Origin: Variovorax paradoxus
GTDB lineage: Bacteria; Pseudomonadota; Gammaproteobacteria; Burkholderiales; Burkholderiaceae_C
DNA length: 64,000 nt
Reading direction: 5' to 3'
Assembly: GCA_016806145.1 (NCBI GenBank)
Contig: CP063166.1
Span: forward strand, 1,426,001 to 1,490,000
Shown here one piece after another: positions 29,206 through 37,079 of the stretch. The notes beneath the pieces are model-generated. The model was not told the DNA's origin. It searched no databases and was given only the letters and a program-made list of their open reading frames with translations. The position numbers and the translations under genes were made by a program. The stretch's first letter is position 1; each line of letters starts with the position of its first letter.

Positions 29206-30177
29206 ATGCAGCGACGAAATTTTCTCCAGGCCAGCGCGGCCCTTGCCATCCCCGGCCTTGCCGGCGCATCGCACGCACAGGCCTTTCCCTCCAAGCCGAT
29301 CCGCATCGTCTGCCCGTACCCGGCCGGCGCCACCACCGACGCGATCTCGCGCCTGATGGCGCATGCGCTGCAGACGGAGAGCGGCGCCACGGTGATCGTG
29401 GACAACCGCGGCGGCGCGGGCGGCAACATCGGCACCGAAGCCGTGGCGCGCGGTGAGGCCGACGGCCACACGCTGCTGCTCGCGGCGCTCGGCCCGATGG
29501 CGGCGAATGCCGCGCTCTATCCCAAGCTCAACTACGACCCGGCCAAGGACTTCGCGCCGCTGGCCTGGGCCGCGTCGGTGCCGCTGGTGATGGTGGCGCA
29601 TCCCTCGTTCCCCGCGCCGAACCTGCGCGCGGCGCTCGAGGTGCTGCGCAAGGCGCCGGGCCGCTACTCCTACGCCTCGGCGGGCAACGGCACGCCGCAG
29701 CACCTGGCGGCCGAACTTTTCAAGCGCGAGGCGCGGGTGTCGATCCTGCACGTGCCGTACCGCGGCTCGGCGCCGGCGCTCAACGATCTGATGGGCGGCA
29801 CCGTGCAACTGCTGTTCGAGGCCACGCCGGCGGTGCTGCAGCACATCGTGTCGGGCCGGCTCAAGGCGCTCGCCGTGACCAGCCCCGCGCGCATCCCCGC
29901 GCTGCCCGAGGTCCCGACGCTCAAGGAGAGCGGCGTCGATGCGCAGATCGGCGGCTGGTACGGCTTCGTCGCGCCCGCGGCCACGCCGAGCGAACGCCAG
30001 GCCTGGTTGGTCGATCACATGCGCCGCGCACTGGCGCAGAAGAACACGCGCGACAAGCTCGCGGAACTGGGATCGATCACGGTCGACAGCTCGCCGCAGG
30101 GCTTCGCGCGGATGATGGCCGGCGAGCGCATCCGCTGGCAGCAACTGATCCGCGAGGCCGGCATCAAGCTGGATTGA
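29206..30177 (+). CDS. Bug/TctC-type tripartite tricarboxylate transporter binding protein
   Basis: 323 residues. An RR pair near the N-terminus (MQRRNFLQASAALAIPGLAG) resembles a Tat signal, ending at SHAQ. Mature marks are FPSKPIRIVCPYPAGATTDAISR, VDNRGGAGGNIG and YSYASAGNGTPQHLAAELF. It is a periplasmic carboxylate-type binder. It heads the three-gene operon with the tautomerase-like gene (11 bp) and the deacetylase gene (13 bp after that), and is divergent from the LysR gene. Ligand unknown. Confidence 0.93.
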   Translation: MQRRNFLQASAALAIPGLAGASHAQAFPSKPIRIVCPYPAGATTDAISRLMAHALQTESGATVIVDNRGGAGGNIGTEAVARGEADGHTLLLAALGPMAANAALYPKLNYDPAKDFAPLAWAASVPLVMVAHPSFPAPNLRAALEVLRKAPGRYSYASAGNGTPQHLAAELFKREARVSILHVPYRGSAPALNDLMGGTVQLLFEATPAVLQHIVSGRLKALAVTSPARIPALPEVPTLKESGVDAQIGGWYGFVAPAATPSERQAWLVDHMRRALAQKNTRDKLAELGSITVDSSPQGFARMMAGERIRWQQLIREAGIKLD

Positions 30178-30188
30178 GGTCGCGCGCC

Positions 30189-30575
30189 ATGCCCCACATC
30201 GTTGTCGAGGCATCGCCTCCTCTGCTCGCGGCCATCGATTGGCCGCAGACCCTGCGAACGCTGCACCGCGCACTCGCGGACAGCGGGTCGGCCGCGCTCG
30301 GCGATCTGAAGTCGCGCGTGCAACCCATCGTGGCCGAACTCTGCGGCGACGAGCCCGGCGCGCAGCAACTGATCGCCACGCTGGTGCTCACTAATCCGCG
30401 TGCGAGCGAGGTGAGCCAGCGGATGGCCGACACCGCGTTCACGGTGCTGTCCCGCGCGGTCGAGGCACTGTCGCCCGGCCAATGGGTGCAGTGCTGCGTG
30501 TTCCTGCGCGAACACCCCAAGGCGAACTACTGGAAGCAGCAGTGGAACCCGCCATCGAACCCCCACCATCCATGA
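30189..30575 (+). CDS. 5-carboxymethyl-2-hydroxymuconate isomerase-like (tautomerase superfamily)
   Basis: 128 residues. MPHIVVEASPPL puts a proline directly after Met, as in tautomerases where the processed N-terminal Pro is the catalytic base. The following LHRALADSGSAALGDLKSRV matches the CHMI (HpaF-like) pattern, and the length agrees with that family. CHMI acts in the 4-hydroxyphenylacetate meta-cleavage route. No other gene of that route is seen here, so the substrate may differ. The start is set at 30189; an ATG at 30174 would bury the proline. Confidence 0.75.
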   Translation: MPHIVVEASPPLLAAIDWPQTLRTLHRALADSGSAALGDLKSRVQPIVAELCGDEPGAQQLIATLVLTNPRASEVSQRMADTAFTVLSRAVEALSPGQWVQCCVFLREHPKANYWKQQWNPPSNPHHP

Positions 30576-30588
30576 AAGGGATCTCCAG

Positions 30589-31580
30589 ATGAACGCCAAC
30601 CCCTCCATCGGCAGCCTCGAGCGCCGCAACATCCTGCGCGGCGGCGCGGGCACGGTGGCGGCTGCCGCGCTGTCCGGCCTCGCGGCCGGCGAAGCGCGGG
30701 CCCAGGCGCGGCCGAAGGCCGCAGCCACGTCCGGTACCGGCCGCTACTGGCCGAACGGCGCGCGGCTCGTGATCTCGGTGTCGATGCAGTTCGAGTCGGG
30801 CGCGCAGAGCGAGCACGACAACGGTTCGCCGTTTCCGCCGATGGATGCGAAGTACCCGGACCTGCCGGCGCGCACCTGGTTCGAATACGGCGTGCGGGAA
30901 GGCATCCCGCGGCTGCTCGACCTGTGGGACCGGCATGGCGTGAAGGTGACTTCGCACATGACCGGCCAGGCCGTGGAGCGCAACCCGCAGCTCGCGCGCG
31001 AGATCGTGCAGCGCGGCCACGAAGCCGCCGCGCATGGCCAGACCTGGACCCCGCACTGGGACATCTCACCCGAACAGGAGCGCGCCTCCTACCAGGCCAA
31101 CATCGATGCGCTGGCAAGGCCACCGGCACCCGTCCTGCGGGCTACAACGCGTTCTGGCCGCGCGGCACGCCGCGCACGCTCGGCATCCTGCAGGAACTGG
31201 GCTTCACGTACCACATCGACGACCTCTCGGCCGACGAGCCGATGACGACGCAGGTCAACGGCAAGCCCTTCGCGGTCGTGCCCTACACGCTGCGCATAAA
31301 CGACATCGCCCGCTTCGGTGCGGAGGGGCCGCTCACGGCCGCGGCCTTCGGCCAGGAGCTCAAGGACGAGTTCGACCAGCTCTATGCCGAGGCGGCCGGC
31401 CGCCGGCGGATGATGTCGATCTCCACCCACGACCGCATCGGCGGCACGCCCGCGCGCGTGAAGGCGCTGGGCGAGTTCCTGGCCTATGCGAACAAGCACC
31501 CGGGCGTGGCCTTCGAACGAAAGGACCGGATCGCGCAGTGGGCGCTGTCGATGTCGGGCGTGCCGAACCGGAGCTACTGA
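30589..31580 (+). pseudogene. Polysaccharide deacetylase family protein, frameshifted
   Basis: The first part (frame starting 30589) runs through a Tat-like signal (ERRNILRGGAG) and the deacetylase fold (VTSHMTGQAVERNP, HEAAAHGQTWTPHW). Similarity then continues in another frame from about 31116 (GTRPAGYNAFWPRGTPRTLG to SGVPNRSY at 31580). One base is missing near 31115: CTGGC-AAGG where CTGGCNAAGG would keep frame. The span of 992 nt is one short of a multiple of three. The intact protein would be about 330 residues, related to NodB/PuuE-type deacetylases. It is either a real inactivating mutation or a sequencing error. Confidence 0.85.
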
Positions 31581-31594
31581 GCGGGTATCTCGGC

Positions 31595-32767
31595 TCAGGG
31601 ACTGAAGAGGAGCAGCCCGAAGATCGCGAACAGCGCGAGGTGCATCCAGCCCTGCACCGCCGAGGTCTTCTGGCCGTTGAAGGTGAGCATGCTCAGCGCC
31701 ACGGTGGCAACGTAGAGCACCGTCTCCGCGTTCGAGATCCCCATGATCACCTGCTTGCCGGTCACGAGGCCGATGACGAGCACGGCCGGCACCGTCAGTC
31801 CCACCGTGGAGACGAAGGCGCCCAGGCACAGATTGATGGCGCGCTGCATCTCGTTGTTCATCGCGGCCTTCACGGCCGTGATGGACTCGGGCGTGAACAC
31901 GATGATCGCGATCAGGACGCCGCCCAGGGCGGTGGGCGCGCCGGCCGCCGCGATGCCGTAGTCGGTGACCACCGCGAGATGGTGGGCGAGCAGCACGATC
32001 GGCAGGATCAGCGCGATCAGCAGCGCCGAGCGCAGCAGGAGGAAGCGCGTGTCCGTCCGCGCGGGCTGGGGCAGCAGGCCGACGGCATGGCGGGGCGGCG
32101 GCTCGGCATCGACGGCTGGCGAGGGCTCCATGTAGAGCTTGCGGTGGCTTCGCATCTGCATGCCGAGGAAGACTGCGTAGACCACGGCCGTCACCGCCGT
32201 GATGCCGAGGGCCTGGAAGGTCGTGAACTCGCCCGCGTCGCTCAGGTACTTCGGCAGCACCAGTGCGATGCTGGCGAGCAGCACCACCATCGCCAGGTAC
32301 GAAGCCGTGCCTTGCGCGTTGTAGGCCTGATGGCCGTTGCGGCTGTGGCCCGCGATCAGGCACAGGCCCATCACGAGGTTCATGATGATCATCATGACGG
32401 CGAAGATCGAATCGCGGCCGATGGTGGGGAAGTCGCCCGGGCCCAGCAGCACCGAGGCGATCAGCACCACCTCGATCAGCACGATCGACAGCGTCAGGAT
32501 CAGGGTGCCGTAGGGCTCTCCGAGCGCATGCGCGAGATGGTCGGCCTCCTTCACCACGCCGAAGGACGCGGCCAGGATCGTGACGAACAGCGCCGCGAAG
32601 GCGATACCCGCCGCGACGGGCGTCATCGAGGGGCCGAGCCATTCGGCACCGAAGACGGTGAACGCGCCGACGACGCCCCAGGCGGCGATCAGCAGCAGCC
32701 AGGTCGAGGGTGGAACGGAAGGCTTGGGGGCAGCGCCCGGAGGCGGCGGGTTGCGGGGAGTGACCAT
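31595..32767 (-). CDS. chaA: ChaA-type calcium/sodium-proton antiporter
   Basis: 390 residues, about 11 membrane segments. Two cation-exchanger repeats are visible: GEPYGTLILTLSIVLIEVVLI (about 82-102) and FTPESITAVKAAMNNEMQRA with the acidic residues in the transport path. It exchanges Ca2+, Na+ or K+ for protons across the inner membrane, aiding alkali and salt tolerance. It ends 15 bp from the convergent frameshifted deacetylase gene; its start region is clear of other genes. Confidence 0.88.
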   Translation of the reverse strand: MVTPRNPPPPGAAPKPSVPPSTWLLLIAAWGVVGAFTVFGAEWLGPSMTPVAAGIAFAALFVTILAASFGVVKEADHLAHALGEPYGTLILTLSIVLIEVVLIASVLLGPGDFPTIGRDSIFAVMMIIMNLVMGLCLIAGHSRNGHQAYNAQGTASYLAMVVLLASIALVLPKYLSDAGEFTTFQALGITAVTAVVYAVFLGMQMRSHRKLYMEPSPAVDAEPPPRHAVGLLPQPARTDTRFLLLRSALLIALILPIVLLAHHLAVVTDYGIAAAGAPTALGGVLIAIIVFTPESITAVKAAMNNEMQRAINLCLGAFVSTVGLTVPAVLVIGLVTGKQVIMGISNAETVLYVATVALSMLTFNGQKTSAVQGWMHLALFAIFGLLLFSP

Positions 32768-32915
32768 GGTTGAACTTCAGCAGAAGCGCAGGGTCGTCCC
32801 CGAACGGTGATCGCGTTTTGGAGTCGTCCCCAAAGGCGAGCGCGGCAGATGCGCTGGAGGCACTCTATCACAGGCACTGCCGGGTGAAGGAGCACCGTCC
32901 GCGGCTCAACTGCCA

Positions 32916-33551
32916 TCAAGTTGCGTTGCCGGCCGGCAAGGGCACCAGGGTGGCCATGAGGTTGTCCATGCTCTTCTCGACGAGTTCCATGTCGAGGGTC
33001 GGCTCGCGGACCGCGCGAATCAACAGGCCCTCGACGAAGCATTCGAGCGTGAGGACGCGAATCGCGATCTCGTGCTCGCTCAGCGCCGCGCCGGACTTGG
33101 CGAGCAGATCGCCGAGCCAGGCCGTCAGCGACGTCTTGGCTTCTCCGTCCACCTTCAGGATCTGTCGCGAGATCGCTTCGTTGCGCGTGCTCTCGGCGCT
33201 CATCTCGAGGATCAGCGTGGCGCTCGGCACGTCGGGGTCGCCGGCCAGCCAGCGGCGCAGGTATTCGCAGATGCGCGTCGTCACGACCTTCGGCGGCAGT
33301 CCCAGCAGTCCCGCGCCATTGCCGGTGCTGATCTGCCGGTGCATGAGCGCGAGAACGATCTCTTCCTTGCTCGAGAAGTAGCGATAGATCAGCCCCGGGC
33401 TCATCTGCGCCGCTTCGCTGATGCGGGCGATGGTGCCCGCATGCAGCCCGTCCTGGATGAAGCATTCCGTCGCGGCCTTCAGGATCCGTTGCCGCTGCGA
33501 CTCCGCCCGCAGTTCGATCTTGGGGGACGAGCGCTTGGTAGTGCTATTCAC
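32916..33551 (-). CDS. TetR-family transcriptional regulator
   Basis: 211 residues. Helix-turn-helix GTIARISEAAQMSPGLIYRYFSSKEEIVLALMHRQ (about 39-73), and a C-terminal effector domain (LECFVEGLLIRAVREPTLDMELV). The C-terminal half clearly resembles that of the divergent TetR at 33919 (both have CFVEG and AVREP/AAREP), so the two are paralogues. Two inverted repeats just upstream (33595 and 33621) are candidate autoregulatory sites. Ligand and targets are unknown. Confidence 0.92.
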   Translation of the reverse strand: MNSTTKRSSPKIELRAESQRQRILKAATECFIQDGLHAGTIARISEAAQMSPGLIYRYFSSKEEIVLALMHRQISTGNGAGLLGLPPKVVTTRICEYLRRWLAGDPDVPSATLILEMSAESTRNEAISRQILKVDGEAKTSLTAWLGDLLAKSGAALSEHEIAIRVLTLECFVEGLLIRAVREPTLDMELVEKSMDNLMATLVPLPAGNAT

Positions 33552-33594
33552 TCGGGAATTCCTCGTGGGTGGGGTGGCATGGGAGGCTGGTGAC

Positions 33595-33610
33595 GACGTT
33601 CATGAACGTC
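33595..33610. promoter_or_regulatory. Candidate TetR operator 1
   Basis: GACGTTCATGAACGTC, a perfect 16-bp palindrome 44 bp upstream of the minus-strand tetR start. Its core TTCATGAA recalls the second site at 33621. TetR dimers bind palindromes of this size. Confidence 0.5.
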
Positions 33611-33620
33611 CTGAAAGTAT

Positions 33621-33638
33621 AAACATTCATTCATGTTT
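33621..33638. promoter_or_regulatory. Candidate TetR operator 2
   Basis: AAACAT-TCATTC-ATGTTT, a 6-6-6 inverted repeat 10 bp from the first palindrome. It may be a second site for one or both TetR paralogues. Confidence 0.45.
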
Positions 33639-33918
33639 TGAGTGATGACGGGAGCCGGCGGAAGGGCGCCGCGGCCCTCGCTGTGTGGCGCGGTTCGATC
33701 TTTCACCAAGAGGGGCGTTGTCGACAACTTGGTGGCAACAGCCCCCATGTATCGAGAACTAGTTCCGTATTTTTGCGTGAATGTTGTTGCTTTCCCCTAG
33801 GAATCCGGTGGACTGGGTTCTCTGAAAGGAGGGAGTAGGTTAACCTAAGAAAAAATGAATATTCACTCTCTTCAATGCAACAGATTCTGTCTGTTCGGCA
33901 TCCGTCGAAAGGATTCAA

Positions 33919-34566
33919 GTGGTACAGGAAACAGGGATAAAGCAAGCAGTCGGCGCACGCGATGAAGAGCCAGCGCGCAACCGCATTCTTTCGGTGGCGG
34001 CCACATGCTTCGCGCAGCGCGGCATCCGGGCCGTGTCGATGGTCTGCATCTGCGATGCGGCCGAAGCGAGTCCTGACGAAATTCGTCGGCACTTCGCGAC
34101 CAAGGACGACATCGTGCTGGCCTTGCTCGAGCGCCTGCAGGGGCTGGGGCTTGGCAGCCTGACGGCGCTCACCCCCGAGACGGTGGCGGACTTCGTGTGC
34201 GACCGGATGCGCTGCTGGCGCGCCACGGGTGCGGCGAACGCCGCCTTCATGCTGGAAGCGATCGCGGAGGGAGCGCGCCGGGCGCGCGTGGCCGGCGCCA
34301 GCATGCAGGCCGTGGTTCAGGAACGCCAGGCGCTGGTCACGCTGTTGCAGGCCCACTTGCGGGAGGTCCACCGTTTCTTGCCCGAGGCGGAGATTCGCGG
34401 CCGGGTTTTTGCATTGCAATGCTTCGTTGAAGGCGTGGTGCTGCGCGCGGCGCGTGAGCCGGACATGGAGCTCGACGTGGTCCGCGAAAGCGTCCGACGC
34501 TTCGTGGCCGAGGTGGTCCCGGGCTTCGAATCGGCGGCGCGGTCGTCCGGAGGGTTCGCGCCATGA
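33919..34566 (+). CDS. TetR-family regulator, coupled to atypical response regulator
   Basis: 215 residues from a GTG at 33919 (AAAGGA upstream). Helix-turn-helix VSMVCICDAAEASPDEIRRHFATKDDIVLALLERL (about 40-74) is less typical than the 32916 paralogue, with Pro-Asp-Glu-Ile in the recognition helix where the paralogue has SPGLIYRYF. The C-terminal domain is similar to it. Its stop overlaps the ATG of the next gene (ATGA at 34563-34566), so TetR and an OmpR-like protein are made together, an unusual pairing. Likely part of the control of the fimbrial genes downstream. Confidence 0.88.
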   Translation: MVQETGIKQAVGARDEEPARNRILSVAATCFAQRGIRAVSMVCICDAAEASPDEIRRHFATKDDIVLALLERLQGLGLGSLTALTPETVADFVCDRMRCWRATGAANAAFMLEAIAEGARRARVAGASMQAVVQERQALVTLLQAHLREVHRFLPEAEIRGRVFALQCFVEGVVLRAAREPDMELDVVRESVRRFVAEVVPGFESAARSSGGFAP

Positions 34567-35327
34567 GCCCGACGACCCATGCCGGGATCTCGAACCCGGG
34601 ATCCATCTCCTCGCTGGCTCTCGTCTTCGGCGACGACCGCAACCGCGGCGCGTTGCGCGATGCCCTCGATTCGCAGGGCTTCGCCTCGGCGGCCTTCGAT
34701 TCGGTGCAGACCCTGTGGGACTCGCTGTCCTCGGGCCGCCGCTACGACGCGCTGATCGCCTGTGCCGACAAGGCGTGGAGCCCGCGACGATGGGTGAATC
34801 TGCGCAGCATGGTGAAGCTGCCGATCCTCGTGGTCGTCTCGCGCGATGCGCTGGAACTGGCGTCCACCTTCGACGACGAATCCATCAACGGCGAACGTAT
34901 CGAGTTCGCCACGGCACCGGTGGACGGCGCGGAACTGGCCATGCGCCTGCGCCTGCTGCATTCGCGCAGGAACGGCGCCAACGCGCAGCCGGTCGAGGAA
35001 GACCTGATCTGGGGCAGCTTCCATTTCAAGCGGCAGGCGCGCGTGGTGCTGGTCGATGGCGTGGAGGTCCGCCTGCAGCCGCGCGAGTTCGAGGTGGCGC
35101 TGATCCTGTTCCAGAACCTCGGCAAGGTCATCGGCCGCGCGGAGATCGAGGCACAGCTTTTCGACCGGCCCGCCAGTCCGGGCTCCCGCGTGCTCGACGT
35201 GCACGTGACCCGCGTGCGACGAAAGCTTTCGCTGGGGCCGGAGAAGGGGGTGCGCTTGTTGACGATCTATGGCGTCGGTTACCGCCTGGTGGCGCTGAAT
35301 CCACCGTCGGAAATGCGCTCGGGGTGA
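34563..35327 (+). CDS. OmpR-family regulator with degenerate receiver domain
   Basis: 254 residues. The N-terminal half is receiver-like (LALVFGDDRNRGALRDAL to LAMRLRLL, about 18-135), but at the phosphorylation site YDALIAC has Cys in place of Asp, and the usual switch lysine before Pro is Ala (ATAPVDGAEL). The C-terminal half is a full winged-helix effector domain (VRLQPREFEVALILFQNLGKVIGRAEIEAQLF, VLDVHVTRVRRKL, YGVGYRLV). No kinase gene is near. It probably works without phosphorylation, perhaps as a partner of the coupled TetR or of the next regulator. Confidence 0.85.
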   Translation: MSPTTHAGISNPGSISSLALVFGDDRNRGALRDALDSQGFASAAFDSVQTLWDSLSSGRRYDALIACADKAWSPRRWVNLRSMVKLPILVVVSRDALELASTFDDESINGERIEFATAPVDGAELAMRLRLLHSRRNGANAQPVEEDLIWGSFHFKRQARVVLVDGVEVRLQPREFEVALILFQNLGKVIGRAEIEAQLFDRPASPGSRVLDVHVTRVRRKLSLGPEKGVRLLTIYGVGYRLVALNPPSEMRSG

Positions 35328-35360
35328 CGGTGTTCGTGTATTGCAGATGCAGGAGACAGT

Positions 35361-36251
35361 ATGTTTTGGCAGGGTTCCATCTCTCGTGGTTTTCACGGCA
35401 GCCATGCGCGCGCGATGTCGCGCACGGCCGAAGTGCCCCAGAGCGACAAATGGAGTGTTTCGACGCACCGCATCGAGATGGACTCCGAAGAAGAGCGCTG
35501 CGCCGAGCAGCCGTTGCAGATTGCGCTGCTGGGTGACGACCCAGTCCAGGCCGAGGTGCTCGCCAGGTTGCTCGTGGACCTCGGCTATTCGATTCGCACC
35601 ATGGCGCTCGACGTTCATTCCGTCGAGAAGGACGACACGGGAAATGCCGGCCTGTTCGTCCTCGACCTGCACCGTTTCTCCGCCGAGAAAGCCTGCCTGC
35701 TGATCGAGCGGATACGAGCGCGAGCTGGCGTCTTGCCGCCCGTTCTGCTGTTGAGCACGGAACTTCGCGAAGACGTGATCGCTACCTTGTATGCGGCCGG
35801 CGCCGACGATGTACTGCCGAGGCCCGCGCATCGCTCCGTGTTCGCGGCGCGCATCCAGGCGCTGGCCCGGCGCGCCTATCCGCATCTCGAACTCCCCAGC
35901 GATGTGCTGCGCGTGGGTGTCTATGCCATCGACCTTCCGGCCCGTCATCTCTGCCTGTACGGCCAGCCGGTCAAGTTGTCGCGTCGGGAGTTCGATCTGG
36001 CGCTGTACCTGTTTCGCAATGTCGGAAAACTGGTCACCCGAACCATGCTCGAAAAGGCCATATGGGGTCGGGAACTCGGCATCGATTCCAAGACGCTCGA
36101 TACGCACATCTATCGATTGCGCGTCAAGCTGAAACTGCAACCCGAGAACGGCGCGCAATTGGCAAGCGTCTATGCGCAGGGGTTCCGGCTGGTGCGCATC
36201 GTGACATCGAGTGGCGATCGATCGGAGTCCGAGGTGCGAGTCACACCTTAG
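35361..36251 (+). CDS. OmpR-family response regulator, atypical, upstream of fimbrial operon
   Basis: 296 residues with an extra N-terminal 50 residues before the receiver. The receiver keeps an acceptor-like Asp (LFVLDLHRF) but has Arg instead of the conserved Lys (VLPRPAH). The winged helix is complete (KLSRREFDLALYLFRNVGKLVTRTMLEKAIWG, LDTHIYRLRVKLKL, YAQGFRLVRI) and resembles that of the 34563 protein. ATGCAGGAGACAGT gives a good ribosome site. It stands 119 bp before the first pilin gene, whose upstream inverted repeats it probably binds. Confidence 0.85.
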   Translation: MFWQGSISRGFHGSHARAMSRTAEVPQSDKWSVSTHRIEMDSEEERCAEQPLQIALLGDDPVQAEVLARLLVDLGYSIRTMALDVHSVEKDDTGNAGLFVLDLHRFSAEKACLLIERIRARAGVLPPVLLLSTELREDVIATLYAAGADDVLPRPAHRSVFAARIQALARRAYPHLELPSDVLRVGVYAIDLPARHLCLYGQPVKLSRREFDLALYLFRNVGKLVTRTMLEKAIWGRELGIDSKTLDTHIYRLRVKLKLQPENGAQLASVYAQGFRLVRIVTSSGDRSESEVRVTP

Positions 36252-36258
36252 TTGCAAT

Positions 36259-36289
36259 ATTGAACAATTGTCAAAGTTCAATTTTTGAC
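36259..36289. promoter_or_regulatory. Overlapping inverted repeats upstream of pilin 1
   Basis: ATTGAAC at 36259-36265 pairs with GTTCAAT at 36276-36282; GTCAAA at 36270-36275 pairs with TTTGAC at 36284-36289. ATTGAA-type repeats recur before pilin 2 at 41772 and 41850. Winged-helix regulators such as those at 34563 and 35361 are the first candidates to bind. Confidence 0.5.
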
Positions 36290-36352
36290 TTGTTTTTCCT
36301 GAATAGACTTCGCTCCGCCATCTCGGCACTGGTCTCTTAATTTATTAATCTA

Positions 36353-36366
36353 ATTTCCTAGGAAAT
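36353..36366 (+). promoter_or_regulatory. Palindrome containing the pilin 1 ribosome binding site
   Basis: ATTTCCTAGGAAAT is a 14-bp perfect palindrome. Its right arm AGGAAA is the Shine-Dalgarno sequence, 6 bp before the ATG. In mRNA the arms could pair and hide the site, or the DNA could be an operator. Confidence 0.45.
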
Positions 36367-36370
36367 AAAA

Positions 36371-36904
36371 ATGAATCAATTCACGATCGCAAAGATCGTC
36401 GCTGTCGCCGCGTTGGGTGTCGCCGCCCAGAGCGCTTTCGCGATCGATGGCAACGTCAACTTCAACGGGAAGATCATCGACGCGCCTTGCTCCATCGCTG
36501 GCGAGAGCCAGAACCAGAACGTGGAACTGGGCACCATCTCCAGCGCCCACATGGCCGCCGCGGACGGCACCAAGTCCACGCCGGTGCCGTTCGTGATCAA
36601 GCTGATGAACTGCGGCGAAACGGCCACCGGCGCCACGGTGACGTTCAGCGCACCGCCCCATGCCGATGACTCCGCGCTTCTGGCCGTTGGCCTGGGCGAA
36701 GTCAACGCGGCAGGCGGCGTCGGCATCGAAGTGCTCGATTCCGCCGGCACCCGGATCGCGAACAACGCGGCGTCCGCCAACTACCAGCTGGGCAAGGGCG
36801 ACTTCTCGTTGCGCTTCAAGGCCGGCTACGTGACGACCAAGAAGGACAAGGTCACGAGCGGTTCGGGCAACGCCGTCGCGAACTTCACGATCGCCTACAA
36901 GTAA
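36371..36904 (+). CDS. Fimbrial major subunit (type 1 pilin), operon 1
   Basis: 177 residues. Signal peptide to about residue 24 (VAALGVAAQSAFA), then a FimA-like Ig fold: GNVNFNGKIIDAPCSIAG with the first Cys, LMNCGETATGATVTFSAP with the second, and the C-terminal donor-strand end VANFTIAYK (the penultimate aromatic Tyr is typical). Subunits are exported by Sec, held by the chaperone and polymerised at the usher. A terminator-like hairpin follows at 36955, which would make the pilin mRNA more abundant than the rest. Confidence 0.92.
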   Translation: MNQFTIAKIVAVAALGVAAQSAFAIDGNVNFNGKIIDAPCSIAGESQNQNVELGTISSAHMAAADGTKSTPVPFVIKLMNCGETATGATVTFSAPPHADDSALLAVGLGEVNAAGGVGIEVLDSAGTRIANNAASANYQLGKGDFSLRFKAGYVTTKKDKVTSGSGNAVANFTIAYK

Positions 36905-36954
36905 ATCCGGCAACCCGTCCGGCCACAGTCGGATGGGGTATTTCAAACGGATAC

Positions 36955-36981
36955 GGCCCGTCCATTCACGGGCCATTTTTT
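36955..36981 (+). terminator. Intra-operon terminator/attenuator after pilin 1
   Basis: GGCCCGT, loop CCATTC, ACGGGCC, then ATTTTTT. It lies between pilin and chaperone; partial read-through would give much pilin and less assembly machinery. A polypyrimidine stretch (about 36976-37012) follows. Confidence 0.75.
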
Positions 36982-37079
36982 CTCCCTCTTCTTCTTTCTT
37001 CTTCTTCTTGGCGCCGGACCGGCTCGCCGCGCACATGAGGCGCGTCACGCTCCGCCTGAGCCGCGCATCGGGGAACTCC

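Larger units (their letters stand above)
33552..33918. other. 367-bp AT-rich divergent region between two tetR genes
   Basis: No coding sequence is supported here. It holds the palindromes at 33595 and 33621, TAGGTTAACCTA at 33836-33847 (12-bp perfect palindrome), TGAATATTCA at 33856-33865, and an AAAGGA ribosome site before the GTG at 33919. Base composition falls well below the neighbouring genes. It must carry promoters for both tetR genes. Confidence 0.7.
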
